Source: Lithobates sylvaticus (taxonomy: Eukaryota > Chordata > Amphibia > Anura > Ranidae). From it: a stretch of 64,000 nucleotides of DNA. The notes beneath the pieces are model-generated. The model was not told the origin of the DNA, searched no databases, and saw only the letters and a list, made by a program, of their open reading frames with translations. This document shows positions 32,584 through 44,623 of the stretch, piece after piece; the first letter of the stretch is position 1, and each line of letters begins with the position of its first letter. Location: NCBI GenBank assembly GCA_028564925.1, contig CM053029.1, forward strand, positions 426,424,303-426,488,302, given 5' to 3'. A program made the position numbers and the translations under genes.

Positions 32584-33004
32584 ATGCCGCGTACACACGA
32601 TCGGAAATTCAGCCAGCAAAAGACAGATGAGAGCTTTTGGTCAGAAAATGCGACCGTGTGTATGCTCCATCGGACTTTTGCTGGCACATTTCTGCCAGCA
32701 AATGATTAAGAGCAGGTTCTCAGTTTTTCAGTCAGAAAAAGTTCCGATCGGAAATTCCGATCGTCTGTACAAATTCCGATGCGCAAAATTCCTATGCATG
32801 CTCGGAAACAATTTGACGCATGCTCGGAAGCATTGAACTTAATTTTCTTGGCTTGTGGTGGTGTTGTATGTCACGTGTTCTTGACGGTCGAAAGTTAAGC
32901 AAACTTGTGTGACCGTGTGTATGCAAGCCAAGCTTGAGCGGAATTCCATCGGAAAAAACATCCAAGATTTTTGCGACAGAAAATCCGCTTGTGTGTGAAA
33001 AGCC
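32584..33004. repeat. MITE, TGCCCCATACACACGG family, copy 3
   Basis: Begins TGCCGCGTACACACGATCGG and closes with a decayed GTGTGTGAAAAGCC. The interior holds TTCCGATCGGAAATTCCGAT, AATTCCGATGCGCAAAATTC and related motifs in both orientations. Confidence 0.75.
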
Positions 33005-33083
33005 TACAGAAAGTTTATATTGCAGTCGGACTGTTGGATTGTTTTACCTGCTGTGGTGAGATTTTCCAGCCATAGCTCCCATT

Positions 33084-33490
33084 AAGGGCTCTTTCACATG
33101 GGGCAGATCAGTGCTGATCCGCCCCGTGGATATCCGCTTGCTCAGCGGGGATCGCCGGAGCGATCTCCGCTGAGCAGGAAGATGACGGGTCCATCTCTGC
33201 ACTCTGTGCAGGGACGAACCTGTCAGAGCGCCGCTCTCCCCTATGGGAGATCGGGTGACGACGGACCGTAGAGTCCGTCATCATCCGATCCACTCTGCAG
33301 ACGGATGGAAAAATAGGTTTTTCCTCCGTCTGCATAAACGGACCATAGCGGACACGGACGAGATCGGGTGTCAGCGGATGCTCATCCGCTGACACCCGCT
33401 ATCCCATAGGGATACATGTATGTCCGTTTTTCATCCGAAAACGGAAGGATGAAAAACGGACATATAGACCATCCGTGTGAAAGAGCCCTA
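33084..33490. repeat. MITE with AGGGCTCTTTCACA ends
   Basis: AAGGGCTCTTTCACATGG at the left and its inverted partner CCGTGTGAAAGAGCCCT at the right. The GC-rich interior has palindromes (ATCCGCTTGCTCAGCGGGGAT, GTCCGTTTTTCATCCG). Flanking TTA/TAA suggests a 3-bp target, as in Harbinger-type elements; this is not proven. Confidence 0.75.
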
Positions 33491-34640
33491 AAGTGGTTGT
33501 AAAGGCTGAAGGTTTTTTTACCATATTGCATTATGGTTAAAAAAAAAAAAAAACTTCCGTGCTGCATGATACACTTTTCTTCTCTCACTGAACTTTTTTT
33601 TTTTCTAAGAATAAACTTTTTACAGCAGAACAATACAGCTAGACCAACAAAAATGAGTAGCAACACATAAGAAGGAAAGGTAGACCACCACAGTTTAACA
33701 TATCAACTTGTGGTCACATATAGTAAGAAAGCAAAACATTCAGAAAATACATTAGAGGACATTAGCAGGCTCCTGCAAGGTAATAAGCTCAGACAACTAC
33801 CAAAACTGTGCCATGTTGGCTTAATGGCAATGACTCTGAAGTTCAGGAAGACAAAACCAAAGTACCTTCAGCAGGGTGGAAGAATCTGAAGCAAAAAGAG
33901 ATGAAACAGAGGAGTGTAGGAAGAGTAGAGGAGAAAGAAAATGGGAGGGTGGATCCTAATGGGAAACAGCTGTGGCTGCATACAGCAAGATGCCACCAAT
34001 TAATGCAATGGTTAGAAGAATGGTTAAAGTTTGGCTGATGTAGAAAAATCAATCCAAGGGTACCACAAGGCCAGAATCTTCAGGTACTATTCGCAAAGAT
34101 TGGCAATTAACTCCTCCATCCTCATGATATGGTTTCATTCCTCAAATCATTCCCTAATGGTAGGAACCATCGTTGATTTAAATTACATGGGAATCAAGGT
34201 ATGCCCTGCACACAAAAGAGGAATCTGAGAATACTTTCTTTTACTGTTTGCCACTGACCCAGGTATTATCGACCTTGGGGGTCTCTGGCCAGGTTCTCTC
34301 TGTAATCAAGTGATAGAGTTCGAATATGCTTTGCCAAAAAAAACTGAATGTGAGGGCACAGCCACCAAATATGTAATTAGGTGCCACCGTATTCTCCACA
34401 TCTCCAGCACTGGTCAGGAATTGATGGAATGATTTTATGCAGGGAGGCCGGACTTCTGAACCAACATGAAAGAAATTTGAATCTCCTCTCTTGCCTTTAA
34501 TTAGCTATGCAAGTTTTAAATGTCAAAGGGAAAGCTTTGTCTCAGTCTTCCTCCGAAATGTAATGGCCGAGTTCCCTCTCCTAATCTCTTGTATAGAGGG
34601 GGCACTTAGGGAAGGCAAGCGATAGGCAAATGGTCAAAAT
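33491..34640 (-). pseudogene. L1-like ORF2 C-terminus and 3' UTR, second copy
   Basis: After a short TTGTAAAGGCTGAAGG MITE-like start and A/T runs, a T run at 33,594-33,604 can be read as the poly(A) tail of a minus-strand LINE. Near 34,388-34,418 the minus strand reads CWRCGEYGGT, then LHIWWLCPHIQFF. This matches the Cys-containing C-terminal block of L1 ORF2 (CWRCG..GT..HIWWSCP). The copy is truncated and mutated. Confidence 0.6.
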
Positions 34641-34877
34641 CGGAGATACGGACAGTCTGTCTGAAGCATACACAAGTTTTAAAAAGCTTCAGATCTCTGT
34701 GAAGATGTCCAGTCTCACTCTGACTGTTCAGCTTGCATATGGGCAATGTGTACAGCTAAGCTTTTGTGAAGCTTTCAGTAATCTGTTGCAAAGCATTTGC
34801 AATGCTTTCTTCAAGCTTTAAAGGATAGGGTCATCTTTTAAAGAAATAAAAATAAATATAGCACATATTTTAATCAC
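34641..34877. other. No feature recognised
   Basis: Short AT-rich interval between the L1-like tail and a TTAA-flanked repeat. Confidence 0.3.
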
Positions 34878-35749
34878 TTAACCACTCCAATACAGGGCAC
34901 TTTCACCCACTTCCTGCTTAGTCCAATTTTGAGCTTTCATCGCTGTCGCAATTTGAATGACAATTGCACCATCATGCTACACTGTATCCAAACAAAATTT
35001 TCATAATTTCTCCCCCACAAATAGAGCTTTATTTTGGTGGCATTTGATCACCACTGGGGTTTTTATTTTTTGCGCACCAAATAAAAAAACCTGCATTTTG
35101 AAAGAAAAAAAAAAAACTTTTTTCTTTGTTTCTGTTAAAAAACTTTGTAAATAAGTAAGTTTTCTCCTTCACTGTTGAGGCTGTACTCATGGGCACTGAT
35201 GAGGTGGCACTTATATGCAACACTGATAGGCAGCACTAATGGGCACTGCTAGGTTGCACTGATATGAGTGCACTGATGGGCACTCATAGGTGGAACTTAT
35301 TAGGAGGCACTCACAGGCATCACTGATGGTCACAGAGTGCCATCCTAATGGGCACCGATTGCATCCCTGGTGGTCATCAGTGGGCATCCTTGATGGGTCT
35401 GCACTGATAATCAATGTGCTGATTATCAGCGCAGACTTCCTATCAGGAGAGCAGCCAATTGGCCCTTCTCTACTCGCGCCTGTCAGTGCGAGTAGAGGGA
35501 AAGCCGATAAAAGGCTCTTCCTGGTTACCATGTGATCAGTCGTAATTAGACACAGCTGATCACGTGGTAAAGAGCCTACGTCATAGGCTCGTTACCAGGA
35601 TTAGAGGTACGGTGTGTCAGACTGACACCACACCACCGATTGGCAAGCGCTAGTGGCTTATCCTGCTGGACCTCATATGACGCCCAGTCAGGATAATGAA
35701 ACCACTTTCCGCCCGTCATTCTGCCATATGGAGGGCAGGAAGTGGTTAA
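34878..35749. repeat. TTAA-CCACTT family, copy 2
   Basis: Starts TTAACCACTCCAATACAGGG and ends GGCAGGAAGTGGTTAA, with TTAA at both limits. Inner family landmarks are CCACAAATAGAGCTTTATTT and TTTTTATTTTTTGCGC. It includes a degenerate tandem tract (GGCACTGATRGGYRGCACT units) from about 35,187 to 35,390. Confidence 0.78.
35187..35390. repeat. Degenerate ~10/20-bp minisatellite
   Basis: Repeats of GGGCACTGAT, GGTGGCACT and GGCAGCACTAAT with many substitutions, inside the TTAA-CCACTT element. Antisense frames here give repetitive peptides (STLIISADPSRM) that are artefacts of the repeat. Confidence 0.7.
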
Positions 35750-36452
35750 GGACTGTCTCATGCACATATACTGCGGCAGGGCGGCCCATAAACACAAAAT
35801 CACGTACCTGTATGTAGTTTTCATCTTCGGCATGCCGTCGGAGCTCCGCTCTTGCAGTGATTGGACACAGCAGGAGCCAATCAGCGGGTCCAGCAGACCC
35901 GTTGTCCGTCGGGAACCCGGCGATCATTCCAAGAGTGGCAGAACAGCGGTCTGCCTATGTAAAGAAAGCAGATCACCATTCTGCTAGTAAGGAAGAGATC
36001 TTGTGTTTGTGCTAAGCACAAACACAGATCTCTGTCTTCCTACATTTAAATCATCCCCCACACAGTAAGAAAGCACTCCCAAGGAACACGTTTAACCTAT
36101 TGATTGCCCCTGATGTTAACCCCTTTCCCTGGCAGTGTCATTAGTACAGTGACAGTGCATTTTTTTTTTAGCACTGATCACTGTATTGGTGGTTAATGGT
36201 CCCCAAAAAGAGTCAAAAGTGTTAGTTAGGTGTCTGACTTGTCCGCCCCAATGTTGCAGTCCTGCTAAAAACACGGATCGCCGTCATTACTAGTAAAAAC
36301 AAAAAAATAATAAGCCCATAAATCTATCCAATCGATATATGCTTATTGTTTTTTTTGATCAAATACCACCAGAAGAAAGCTCTTTTTGTGGGAAAAAAGG
36401 ACATATATTTTATTTGGGTACAGTGTCGCACGACCGTGCAATTGTCAGTTAA
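35746..36452. repeat. TTAA-CCACTT relative, copy 3 (reverse-type)
   Basis: Bounded by TTAA on both sides and sharing a TTAA with each neighbour. The landmarks GATCAAATACCACCAGAAGA and TGCAATTGTCAGTTAA, plus the hairpin GTGTTTGTGCTAAGCACAAACAC, tie it to the family. Confidence 0.6.
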
Positions 36453-37086
36453 CCACTTACCGACCACCGCACGACGATGTACGTCCCTTTTTTGAAGAGG
36501 GATATCTCGGTAACGGCAGCAGCTGCTGCCACAACCGAGGTATCCATCTCTTCAGGTGGCGGTTTGGTAAACGATAATGGTGGTCTCTGCGGCAGATTCG
36601 CCGCAGATCACCGTTATCGGTGGCGGGAGAGGTGCCACCCCCCCTCCTGCCGCTCTTCACCGATTACCGGAGCCGTCGACAGCGGCGGAGCCGATCGGGT
36701 CCTATCCGTGGCTAAGATGGCCCCCACCTGTCTCCATACACTAGCAGGGCGGAAGCGACGTCAAAATGTCACTTCCGCCCATACGTCTTAAAGGCACAGT
36801 TTTTTTTATTGCATTTAAGTCCAAATATGAGATCTGAGGTCTTTTTGACCCCAGATCTCATATTAAAGAGGACCTGTCATGCTTTTTTTCTATTACAAGG
36901 GATGTTCTAAGTAAGGATAGGGTTCTAAGTAATTTTCTAGCAAAAAAACTTGTTTTTAACTTGTAAACACTGAGTCTGAAAAAAGGGCCCAGTCATTAAG
37001 TGGTTAAAGCAACACAGTGCTGTATCGCAAACAAAATTGGGTGGTTCAGGAGGGGGGAGTGCACCTTCTGGAGGTGAAGTGGTTAA
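36449..37086. repeat. TTAA-CCACTT family, copy 4
   Basis: Starts TTAACCACTTACCGACCACC and ends GAAGTGGTTAA. The GC-rich interior has a palindromic ACGTCCCTTTTTT..GGCGGAAGTGACATTTTGACG-type pair and the inverted pair GAGATCTGAGGTC..CCAGATCTCATA. Confidence 0.65.
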
Positions 37087-37185
37087 CAGGTAAAAAAAAT
37101 GTGCATTTATTTTTCAGGAGCCTGCAGAACTTTGCACCTGTGAACATAAGTGGAAAGACAGGTGCCCTTAAAGATGAACTTCGCC

Positions 37186-37685
37186 TTTAAAGGCTAAGTT
37201 CACCTTTTGTAACATGTTACACCTATATTCAGGGCAGAACATGTAACATGTATGTTATGAATAGACCGGCCCCCACTCCGACAGCTGGCAGGGATCTTCT
37301 TCCCCCTGCTAGCTGTCACAATTTTTTAAATACATGGCTGAGTGGGGCTCCTCCCATCTCACTCATTTACAGACCTCTGCGAATGTAAAATGACAAGGCC
37401 TGACAGCCTTTGCGGTTGTCGGCTTGTAGTTCTCAATTAACCACCACAGCAATGTGGAGCACTGTGTCAGTTCATTGAGTCTTCCTGTCAGATTGTATGT
37501 GCATGCATGTATGATGTATGGGCACACAGATACACTGACTGGTCTGCAGGAGACCTGCATGCAATGCTTTAGAGATTCCAGAAACAAAAAATAAATGCAC
37601 CTTTTTTACCTGCAAAAAAAAAAAAAAAAAATAAAAGAACATGCATTTATTATTTTTTATTAAAAGGTGAACATATCCTTTAAGC
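37186..37685. repeat. MITE with CTTTAAAGG..GTTCACC ends
   Basis: Left TTTAAAGGCTAAGTTCACCT and right AAAGGTGAACATATCCTTTAA are inverted. A palindrome GTAACATGTTAC lies just inside the left end. Non-coding. Confidence 0.65.
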
Positions 37686-37717
37686 AGATTTTTTTAAAGC
37701 CTTTGAAAAACTCTTAA

Positions 37718-38850
37718 AACAGTATTAAACCCCCAAGCAAACATTTATTATATTGCAGCTTAGAATTCCTAGTAGTGATGCCTGCAATTTTTTTTTTTTA
37801 GACTATCTTTCCTTTATTTTCACTGTGTGTTCTAGCCAGTAGGTCTGTTTTTCAAAACAAGCTCTCCTGCAGATGTAGCAGTTACAGGGATAAAACAAAC
37901 TATTTAACACTAACAGGGGTACTTACAGTGGCGTCTCATACATTAAAGGGCTGCCCCCTCTTTCATGTCACCCCCTATATGGTAAATGAATAGATTCATG
38001 CATGGCATGAATCTATCCATTGCCGCCCCTGCAAACCCCTATTCATGCGTCCGTCCCCTTTTGGTTCACCGGGCACGTGAATTACAGCGGCAGGGGATTT
38101 TTTTGAAGCACCTGATTAGAGCCAGAGGCTCTAATAGGCTTAAAAATAGGGTGGGCTCAGGTCGCAGAGCATGCAACCTGGAGCCCACCCAGGTGTGTTA
38201 CAACAGCAAATAAATATTTTCTGTTGTAACACTGATCCTCAATTGGGAAAATCAAAAGCGGGTGCGATACCCTTTTTCCGATTGGCCGAAAAGAGAAGAC
38301 TAACAATTGGCCGCTGAGGAGGTGGGAGGAAGCCGCCACCAAGGAAAGCAGGAGAACAGGCGACCCCGAGCAGGGGGAAGCAGTCGCCGCCAACGAGAGC
38401 AGGAGAACGGGAGGCCGCCAAGCAGGGGAAGCTGTCGCTGAGGAGAGCAGGAGAACGGGAGGTCGCCGAGGAGGGGAAGCTGTCGCCGCAGAAAGCAGGA
38501 GAATGGGAGGCCGCCGATCAGGGGAATCCGCCGGTGATGGAGAGCAGGAGAATGAGAGGAAATAAACTGTTCTCTGCCGGTGATGGAGAGCCCAGACTGA
38601 AGGAACAAAACTGTTTGCTGTAACTACTTATAAAGTATTAATTTCTATCTGCTAGTACATCTAACACTCCCCTCCGCCCAGACTGACAATGCTGCTGTCC
38701 AAAGGTGAACAAGCACAGGGGCAAGAGTGGAGGCAGCTTAATACAGAAGGTGTGTTACTGGCCAGATAATCATGTGAAAAAAGTGTAAAAAAAAAAAAAA
38801 AGAAAAGCTGCAATATACATTTTTGGTTTTGCATTTAATACTGCTTTAAG
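37718..38850. repeat. MITE with CAGTATTAAACC ends, containing another insert
   Basis: CTTAAAACAGTATTAAACCC at the left and TTTAATACTGCTTTAAG at the right form inverted ends around 1.1 kb. A hAT-like terminus (CAGTGGCGTCTCATACATTA) starts inside at about 37,926, so at least one later insertion accounts for much of the length. Confidence 0.6.
38345..38565. repeat. ~45-bp GC-rich minisatellite
   Basis: About five units of the form GAGCAGGAGAACGGGAGG, then CCGCCAAGCAGGGGAAGC, then TGTCGC, with point differences. The antisense proline/leucine-rich frames (LPLLGGLPFSCS) come from this repeat and are not genes. Confidence 0.85.
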
Positions 38851-38929
38851 TTTCAGTTTGATAATGCTGACTGTCAAGCTGCTAGATGGCTTCAAGCAAG
38901 TGTTAAACAAGCCTCACCCTTAGACCCCT

Positions 38930-39300
38930 TTCACACAGAGGGCGTTTTGCAGGCGCTATAGCTTTAAAAAATAGCGCCTGCAATCCGCCCTCAAACTGCT
39001 GCTCCATTGTCTGCAGTGTGAAAGCCCTCGGGCTTTCACACTGGAGCGGTGCGCTGGCAGGACGTCAGGAAAAGTCCTGCCAGCAGATTCTTTGGAGCGT
39101 TGAATTTACCGCTCCTCCACTGCTGATCCCCATTGAAATCAATGGGGCAGCGTTGTAATACCGCTGGCAAAACGTTGTATTGCGGGCGGTTTTAACCCTT
39201 TTTTGGCCGCTAGCGGGGGTAAATCCGATGGTAAAATGCGCTAAAAATAGCGGCGTTTTACCGCCGACGCTATAGGCGGCTTGGAGTGAAAGCCGTCTTA
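38930..39300. repeat. MITE with AGACCCCTTTCACAC ends
   Basis: AGACCCCTTTCACACAGAGG at the left pairs with AGTGAAAGCCGTCTT at the right. Inner palindromes include GGCGCTATAGC and GCTATTTTTAGCGC-type pairs (AAAAAATAGCGCC / GGCGCTAT). Confidence 0.65.
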
Positions 39301-39390
39301 GTAGTGCTAAAGCTCACTGCTGGCAACGTGTATAAAGTGCTCTCCTATTAAACTGAAGATGAATGAAACCTCTGTAAATTCTTTTTTACA

Positions 39391-39627
39391 CACAGAGGTT
39401 GATTTACTAAAGGCAAATATACTGTGCATTGCAAGTGCAGTTGCTTTAGATCTGAGGGGGAGCTCTGAAATGAGGAGAACCACTGTGCAAGCAAAAATGC
39501 TGTTTTTTATTTTCTTTGCATGTGATTTGGTATTCTTTGCAAAGTGAAGCTTTACCTCATTTACTAAGCTCTGGAGCAAGTGCACTTGAAATGCACAATA
39601 TATTTGCCTTTAACAAATCCCACTACC
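39391..39627. repeat. MITE with TTGATTTACTAAAGGCAAAT ends
   Basis: Left TTGATTTACTAAAGGCAAAT and right ATTTGCCTTTAACAAATCCC are inverted repeats 190 bp apart, with inner pairs GCACTTGAAATGCAC / GTGCATTGCAAGTGC. A truncated relative ends at 42,450 (TTACCTTTAGTAAATAAACC). Confidence 0.75.
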
Positions 39628-39949
39628 TTCATACAAGCTAACGCTTGTGTAAACAAGGCCTTAGGCTTACTGTAATCTCACTTTGTTTATTGTTACAACA
39701 AGACTACAAGACTTTTCTTTCTTCAAACCTCTTGTGCAGAACTGTTTTATTCCTTTCTATCCAGATATATTTTCTTTCATTCACATTTGAGGTTGCCATC
39801 AGGTGTTCCTTCAATAAAGGACATCAACAGATTCAGAACTCTGGAATAATATTACTACAGCTTGCCACCTGTGGTCTGTGTTCTGATGAACATTCAGGCT
39901 TGGTTACACTGGAAGCAGGGAAGTGTTGCTCACACTACTACTATTGGGT

Positions 39950-40946
39950 TTAACCACTTTAGCCCCAGAAGATTTGGCTGCTGAATGACCAGGCTATTTT
40001 CTGCGATTCGGCACTGCATTGCTTTAACTGACAATTGCACGGTTGTGCGGCACTGCACCCAAACAAAATTGACGTCCTTTTTTTCCCCACAAATAGAGCT
40101 TTCTTTTGGTGGTATTTTATCATCTCTGCGGGTTTTATGTTTTGCGCTATAAACAAAAATAGAGCGACAATTTAAAAAAAAAAAAAAAGCACAATATTTT
40201 GAACTTTTTGCTACAATACATATCCCCCTTCTTTTTTTTTTTTAAAAAAAAAGCTAATTTTTTTTCAGTTTAGGCCGCTGTGTATTCTACATATTTTTGG
40301 TAATAAAAATCGCAATAAGCATATATTTATTGGTTTGCGCAAAAGTTATAGCGTCTACAAAAAAAAGGGATAGATTTATAGCATTTTTATTATTATTTTT
40401 TTTTTACTAGTAAAGTTGGCGATCTGCGATTTTTATCGGGACTGCGACATAATGGTGGACACTTTTGAAACATTTTTGGGACCATTGGCATTTATACAGC
40501 AATCAGTGCTATAAAAATGCACTGATTAATGTAAAAATGTTACTGCAGGGAAGGGGTTAACACTAGGGGGCGATCAAGGGGTTAATTGTGTTCCCTGTGT
40601 GTGTTTCTAACTGTGGGGGGAGGGGACTGACCTAGAGGAGATGACAGATAGTGATTCCTAGCTATTAGGAACTCACAATCTGTCTCTCCTCACAGAAAAG
40701 AACAGGGATTTGTGTTTACACACACACGTCCCTGTTCTGCCTCTCGTGCCAGCGATCGCTCATGGCCGGCAGTCATCGCGACCATCGGCCACGGGCATCG
40801 GCACCCCGCAGTGCAGCGGGCGTGTGCTTCCAGCGGGGCGAGTCTGCTATCCAGCTTAAAAGGAGCCTAAGTATAGCTATGACGGCTCGCGGGATCATGC
40901 CGACCTGCCACAGTATAATGATGGCGGCTGGTCGGCAAGCGGTTAA
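39950..40946. repeat. TTAA-CCACTT family, copy 5 (complete)
   Basis: The best-preserved copy: TTAACCACTTTAGCCCC at the left and GGCAAGCGGTTAA at the right, with TTAA duplicated at both ends. All family landmarks are present (CAATTGCACGGTTGTGCGGC, ATAGAGCTTTCTTTTGGTGG, GGTTTGCGCAAAAGTTATAG, GCACTGATTAATG, AAGGGGTTAACACTAGGGGG). Its TTAA target suggests mobilisation by a piggyBac-type transposase. Confidence 0.85.
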
Positions 40947-41808
40947 GAAAGATTAGACAACCACCTGATCAATTTATAACTGGCATGGACAGTAGACGCT
41001 AGGTAAGCCCACTTTTAGGTTATTTTGTAATGATATGTGGCCTACTGTCATAGATTAGACTAGTCCAAGTGATGGTGGAGGAGGGTTGGAGGGATGGAAA
41101 CAGTCATTACTTGAGTCCAATTGTCCTGCATTCGACAGCTCACCACAAAGATGGGTATCCCCCAGGAGAGGACATTCACTCGAGTTGAGAAATCCAAGTG
41201 TAAAAGGTCAAAGAAAGCATCAAATGAAAAATCTTTAGGAGTCTTTGTTGCTCAACTGGTTACAACAAGCAGGGAAAAAGCCAATCAATGCGTTTCAGGA
41301 GCCACACAATCACCCATCATCAGGGCTGAGCAAAATGGTAGAATGCCAAATGGATTCAAAGGTACTCACAAGCAGACTCTATGGGAAGATATTACATTAT
41401 CACATCTATTTAGTATATCCAGTTGAATTATATCCAGGTGAATTATACCTTGTTGTTATTTTCAGGACAAATTGTGCTTTCATTTGGTGGTAAATGGTCA
41501 TGGATATCCTCTGATTTTAATATTATCAAAGGAAAACTGGCACAAAATAGTAAAAAATTAAATAAAAAGAAATCTATATCTATCAACAAATGTAGCTGTA
41601 TATTTCTTGGTTTTACCTAACCTACCACCAAAAAATAACCCATGGTAAATTCTTCTGCTCCTGACAATCACAGTGATACCACGTATGTGTACAATATGTT
41701 ATTTGCTGTTTGTACCTGCAGTAGGGCCCAGAAACAATAGTGCGCATTTTGCTTTTTTTTTTTTTTTATCCTACCTAAAACACATGACGACAGGGATACT
41801 AATCTAAC
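40947..41808. other. Unassigned sequence with a Penelope-end motif
   Basis: No gene. On the minus strand at 41,289-41,324 the series CTGATGATGGG, spacer, GGCTCCTGAAACGC forms a hammerhead-like core of the Penelope-end type. Flanking sequence is not assignable. Confidence 0.45.
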
Positions 41809-42188
41809 CATTCGACCACTAGAAGATTTTATCCCCTTCATGACCAGGGCATTTTTTGCTATTCTGCTACCTCAACTGGCAATTGCTCAGTCATACAACA
41901 GTGCACACAAATTAAATTGTATCATTGTTTTCACACAAATAGAGCTTCCTTTTGCTGGTATTTAAATCACAACTGGGTTCTTATTTTTTGCTACACAAAC
42001 AAAACAAATACCATACATTTTGAAAACAAAAACACATTTGACTTATTGTTTGCAAAATTGTATAACAGAAACTCTTTCTTCATTAATTTAGGCCAAAATT
42101 TAGTCAACTACATTTCTTTGGCAAATATAACCCAAATCAGTGTATATTATTTAGTATGTGTGAAAGGTATAGTCTACAAACTATGGTG

Positions 42189-42226
<38 letters not shown>

Positions 42227-42230
42227 TTTA
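41809..42230. repeat. TTAA-CCACTT family, copy 6 (partial, diverged) and TG/TA tract
   Basis: Diverged landmarks GACCAGGGCATTTTTTGCTA, CAATTGCTCAGTCAT and CACAAATAGAGCTTCCTTT show an old partial copy. A (TG)n(TA)n microsatellite lies at about 42,185-42,227. Confidence 0.6.
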
Positions 42231-43127
42231 ACAGCAAAAATATTTTTCACTTTTCAAGGGAATTTTCCCCAGAGCTTGGTGAAGGAGGTAAAGTTTTGTC
42301 AGCTCCCACCATTCAAGCAAGAAAAATACATTTTGTAATTTTCAAGTGAAGATTCAAAGTGAAATATCACCATATTCACTAAGGTCTGAGGAAAGTTTTT
42401 TATGCAAAGTGAACAGTCTATTTACCTTTAGTAAATAAACCCCTCAAAGTCTTTTTGCAGTAATAAGGGTTTAGTTTAGTAAAAACAGCATCGCTCAATG
42501 CATATAAACAATATAGACTTATACAGTGCTGATTAGAACAGTAGTAATTTAATAAAATGCTGTACTTACTATAAATGTAACCCCAGTGCATAGGAGTTGA
42601 CAACACATACAAACACAGATGCTAGCATTAGTTTATAGTGTGGCAAAAAATCCAAAGCAAACAATTTTTTGTGTTACATCATTCACCATACTGAAAGTAT
42701 CCCCAGAGTCCCCAGTGTCTCTCCTATCTAATTCAGCTCTGCATTATAACCTATCAGCTATTTTAAAAAGACAAAATGTCTGAATACACCACGCCAATAA
42801 AGTGAAAAAGGTTTTCCCCTTGTGTTACACTGTTACAGCCTGGATTGTTTGTCACTAAATAAAAATAAAAAAAAGCCACAATTGCTGTAATAAGTATTTG
42901 CTCCTTCTGCTGTAAATAATCCAAATAAGCTCATAACTGAATACTTATGTAAATCTCTTTATATATCGCAATACCCGATTGGTTATTTGAAAAAGCTTTA
43001 AGTACACCACGCCAAAAGTGGGAAAACAAAAGTACGTTGCATTTTCCCAGATCAGTGGTTCAGCGATGCATGCACAAAGGCCAACTTACTTTTATAAAAA
43101 ATTTTCCAAGAATGGGTAGAACTCTAA
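42231..43127. other. MITE fragment, then sequence without features
   Basis: The segment up to 42,450 matches the end of the TTGATTTACTAAAGGC family. From there to 43,127 I see no gene or named repeat. Confidence 0.4.
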
Positions 43128-43861
43128 AGCCCCATACACACGCGTGGATTATCCGCGGACCAGGTCGGTCGGATCCTGTCCGTCTTACTTTGTCCGATGT
43201 TGGTGTTGCGTACACACGGTCGGACTACGTTGTCGGAATATCCGGTCTGCAAGAACGTCGTGACGTAAGTCGTCTTCCACGAGACTAGAAAAGGGAAGTT
43301 CAGCACCACGTCAGGCACCCGTTGGGCTCCTTCTGCTGATCCCGTGTTTATCGCGAGTTAGTCGAAGTTTGGTGACTTAAGATTCGCGCTTCTCAGTTTT
43401 CTGACTCAGATCGTTACTGCTCTTCAGTTTGTGCTTGTCGTGCGTATCTGTTTATTAGTGCGTGTAGTCAGTTCGCATTTGTTGGTCATTGCGGCCTATA
43501 TCTTGATATAGGACGCTTTGATTGCCACTGCTTATTGTCTGCTCGTTTCTGGTATTCATTTCATTCTTTGACGAATGTGCTGTGTCGATTAGGAAAGGTA
43601 GTTTTACCTGACCGAGCGCTTCCGTCACAGAATTTCTTCTGAGCATGCGTAGCACTTTGTCCGTCGGACAACGGTACACACGATCGGATTTGGTGTGATC
43701 GGACCGTGTTGTCGGAAAATCTATCCAGCAGGAGATAGGACTTTGTCCGTCGGACAATCCGACGTACACTGTCCGATGGTGCATACACACGGTCTGATTT
43801 TTCAACAACATTGTCCGATCGGACAGAATCCATGCGAAAATCCTACCGTGTGTATGGGGCT
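43128..43861. repeat. MITE, TGCCCCATACACACGG family, copy 4 (long form)
   Basis: Ends AGCCCCATACACACGCG and CCGTGTGTATGGGGCT. At about 734 bp it is some 300 bp longer than the other copies. The extra middle (about 43,290-43,630) is not reiterated motif and looks like captured or ancestral transposon sequence. The outer parts carry TTGTCCGTCGGACAA-type palindromes. Confidence 0.8.
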
Positions 43862-43862
43862 T

Positions 43863-44322
43863 TAAAGCGGGAGTCCTGTGAAACATTTTTTTTTTAAAAG
43901 TCAGCAGCTACAAATACTGCAGCTGCTGACTTTTAAAATAAGAACACTCGCCTGTTCCAGGGACCAGTGATGTCAGCACCCGAGGCCGAACCGTCCCTCG
44001 GCCCTCGGATGCTGCCACCATCTTCGGTAAGGGAATCAGTAAATGAAGCCTTGCGGCTTCACTTCCCGGTTCCCTACTGCGCATGCACGAGTCATGCTGC
44101 GCAATCCAAATGGTCCCTGCTGTCTCTGGGACCCGTGTGTGTCCCAGCAGACAGCGCGGGGGGACGGGAAGAGGCATAGACTACCGTGGGAGTCTATGCC
44201 TGAAAGTGGGTGCAAATACCTGTCTTAGACAGATATCTGCACCCCCCTGAAAAGTGCCAAATGTGACACCGGTGGGGGAGAGGGTTCCGAAAAGAGGAGG
44301 TTTTGTGTGAACCTCCGCTTTA
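43863..44322. repeat. TTAAAGCGG-family MITE, copy 4
   Basis: TTTAAAGCGGGAGTCCTGTG at the left and GAACCTCCGCTTTAAA at the right; inner palindrome AAAAGTCAGCAGCT..AGCTGCTGACTTTT. It directly abuts the preceding MITE. Confidence 0.75.
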
Positions 44323-44623
44323 AAGCCAGATGCCAGGCAGTTAAACACAATCAAATCCATTACCATATTCAATGAAAAAATAAGAAAAAATTAAATTCAC
44401 CTAGCATAATTACCTGAATCTCTATACATATTACCTTTCTATATTCCCCTGCACAGCAGACTATGAAAATGAAGAGCAGTGCCATTATTCAGTCAGGCTC
44501 TACTGTATGGCACAGTGCTTTCAATCAACCATGCAGATATGAGGGGAGAGTGGAGTGTTGACCTCATCAATGTGGTGCACTTATGTTCCTTCAGTGACCA
44601 CTTAGCATTCTGGGTTTGGGTTA

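Noticed and set aside
35187-35390. Possible CRISPR-like array
   Set aside because: Units are short, contiguous and degenerate with no spacers, in a vertebrate repeat; it is a minisatellite.
38239-38608. Leu/Pro-rich minus-strand frames
   Set aside because: Antisense translation of the 45-bp minisatellite.
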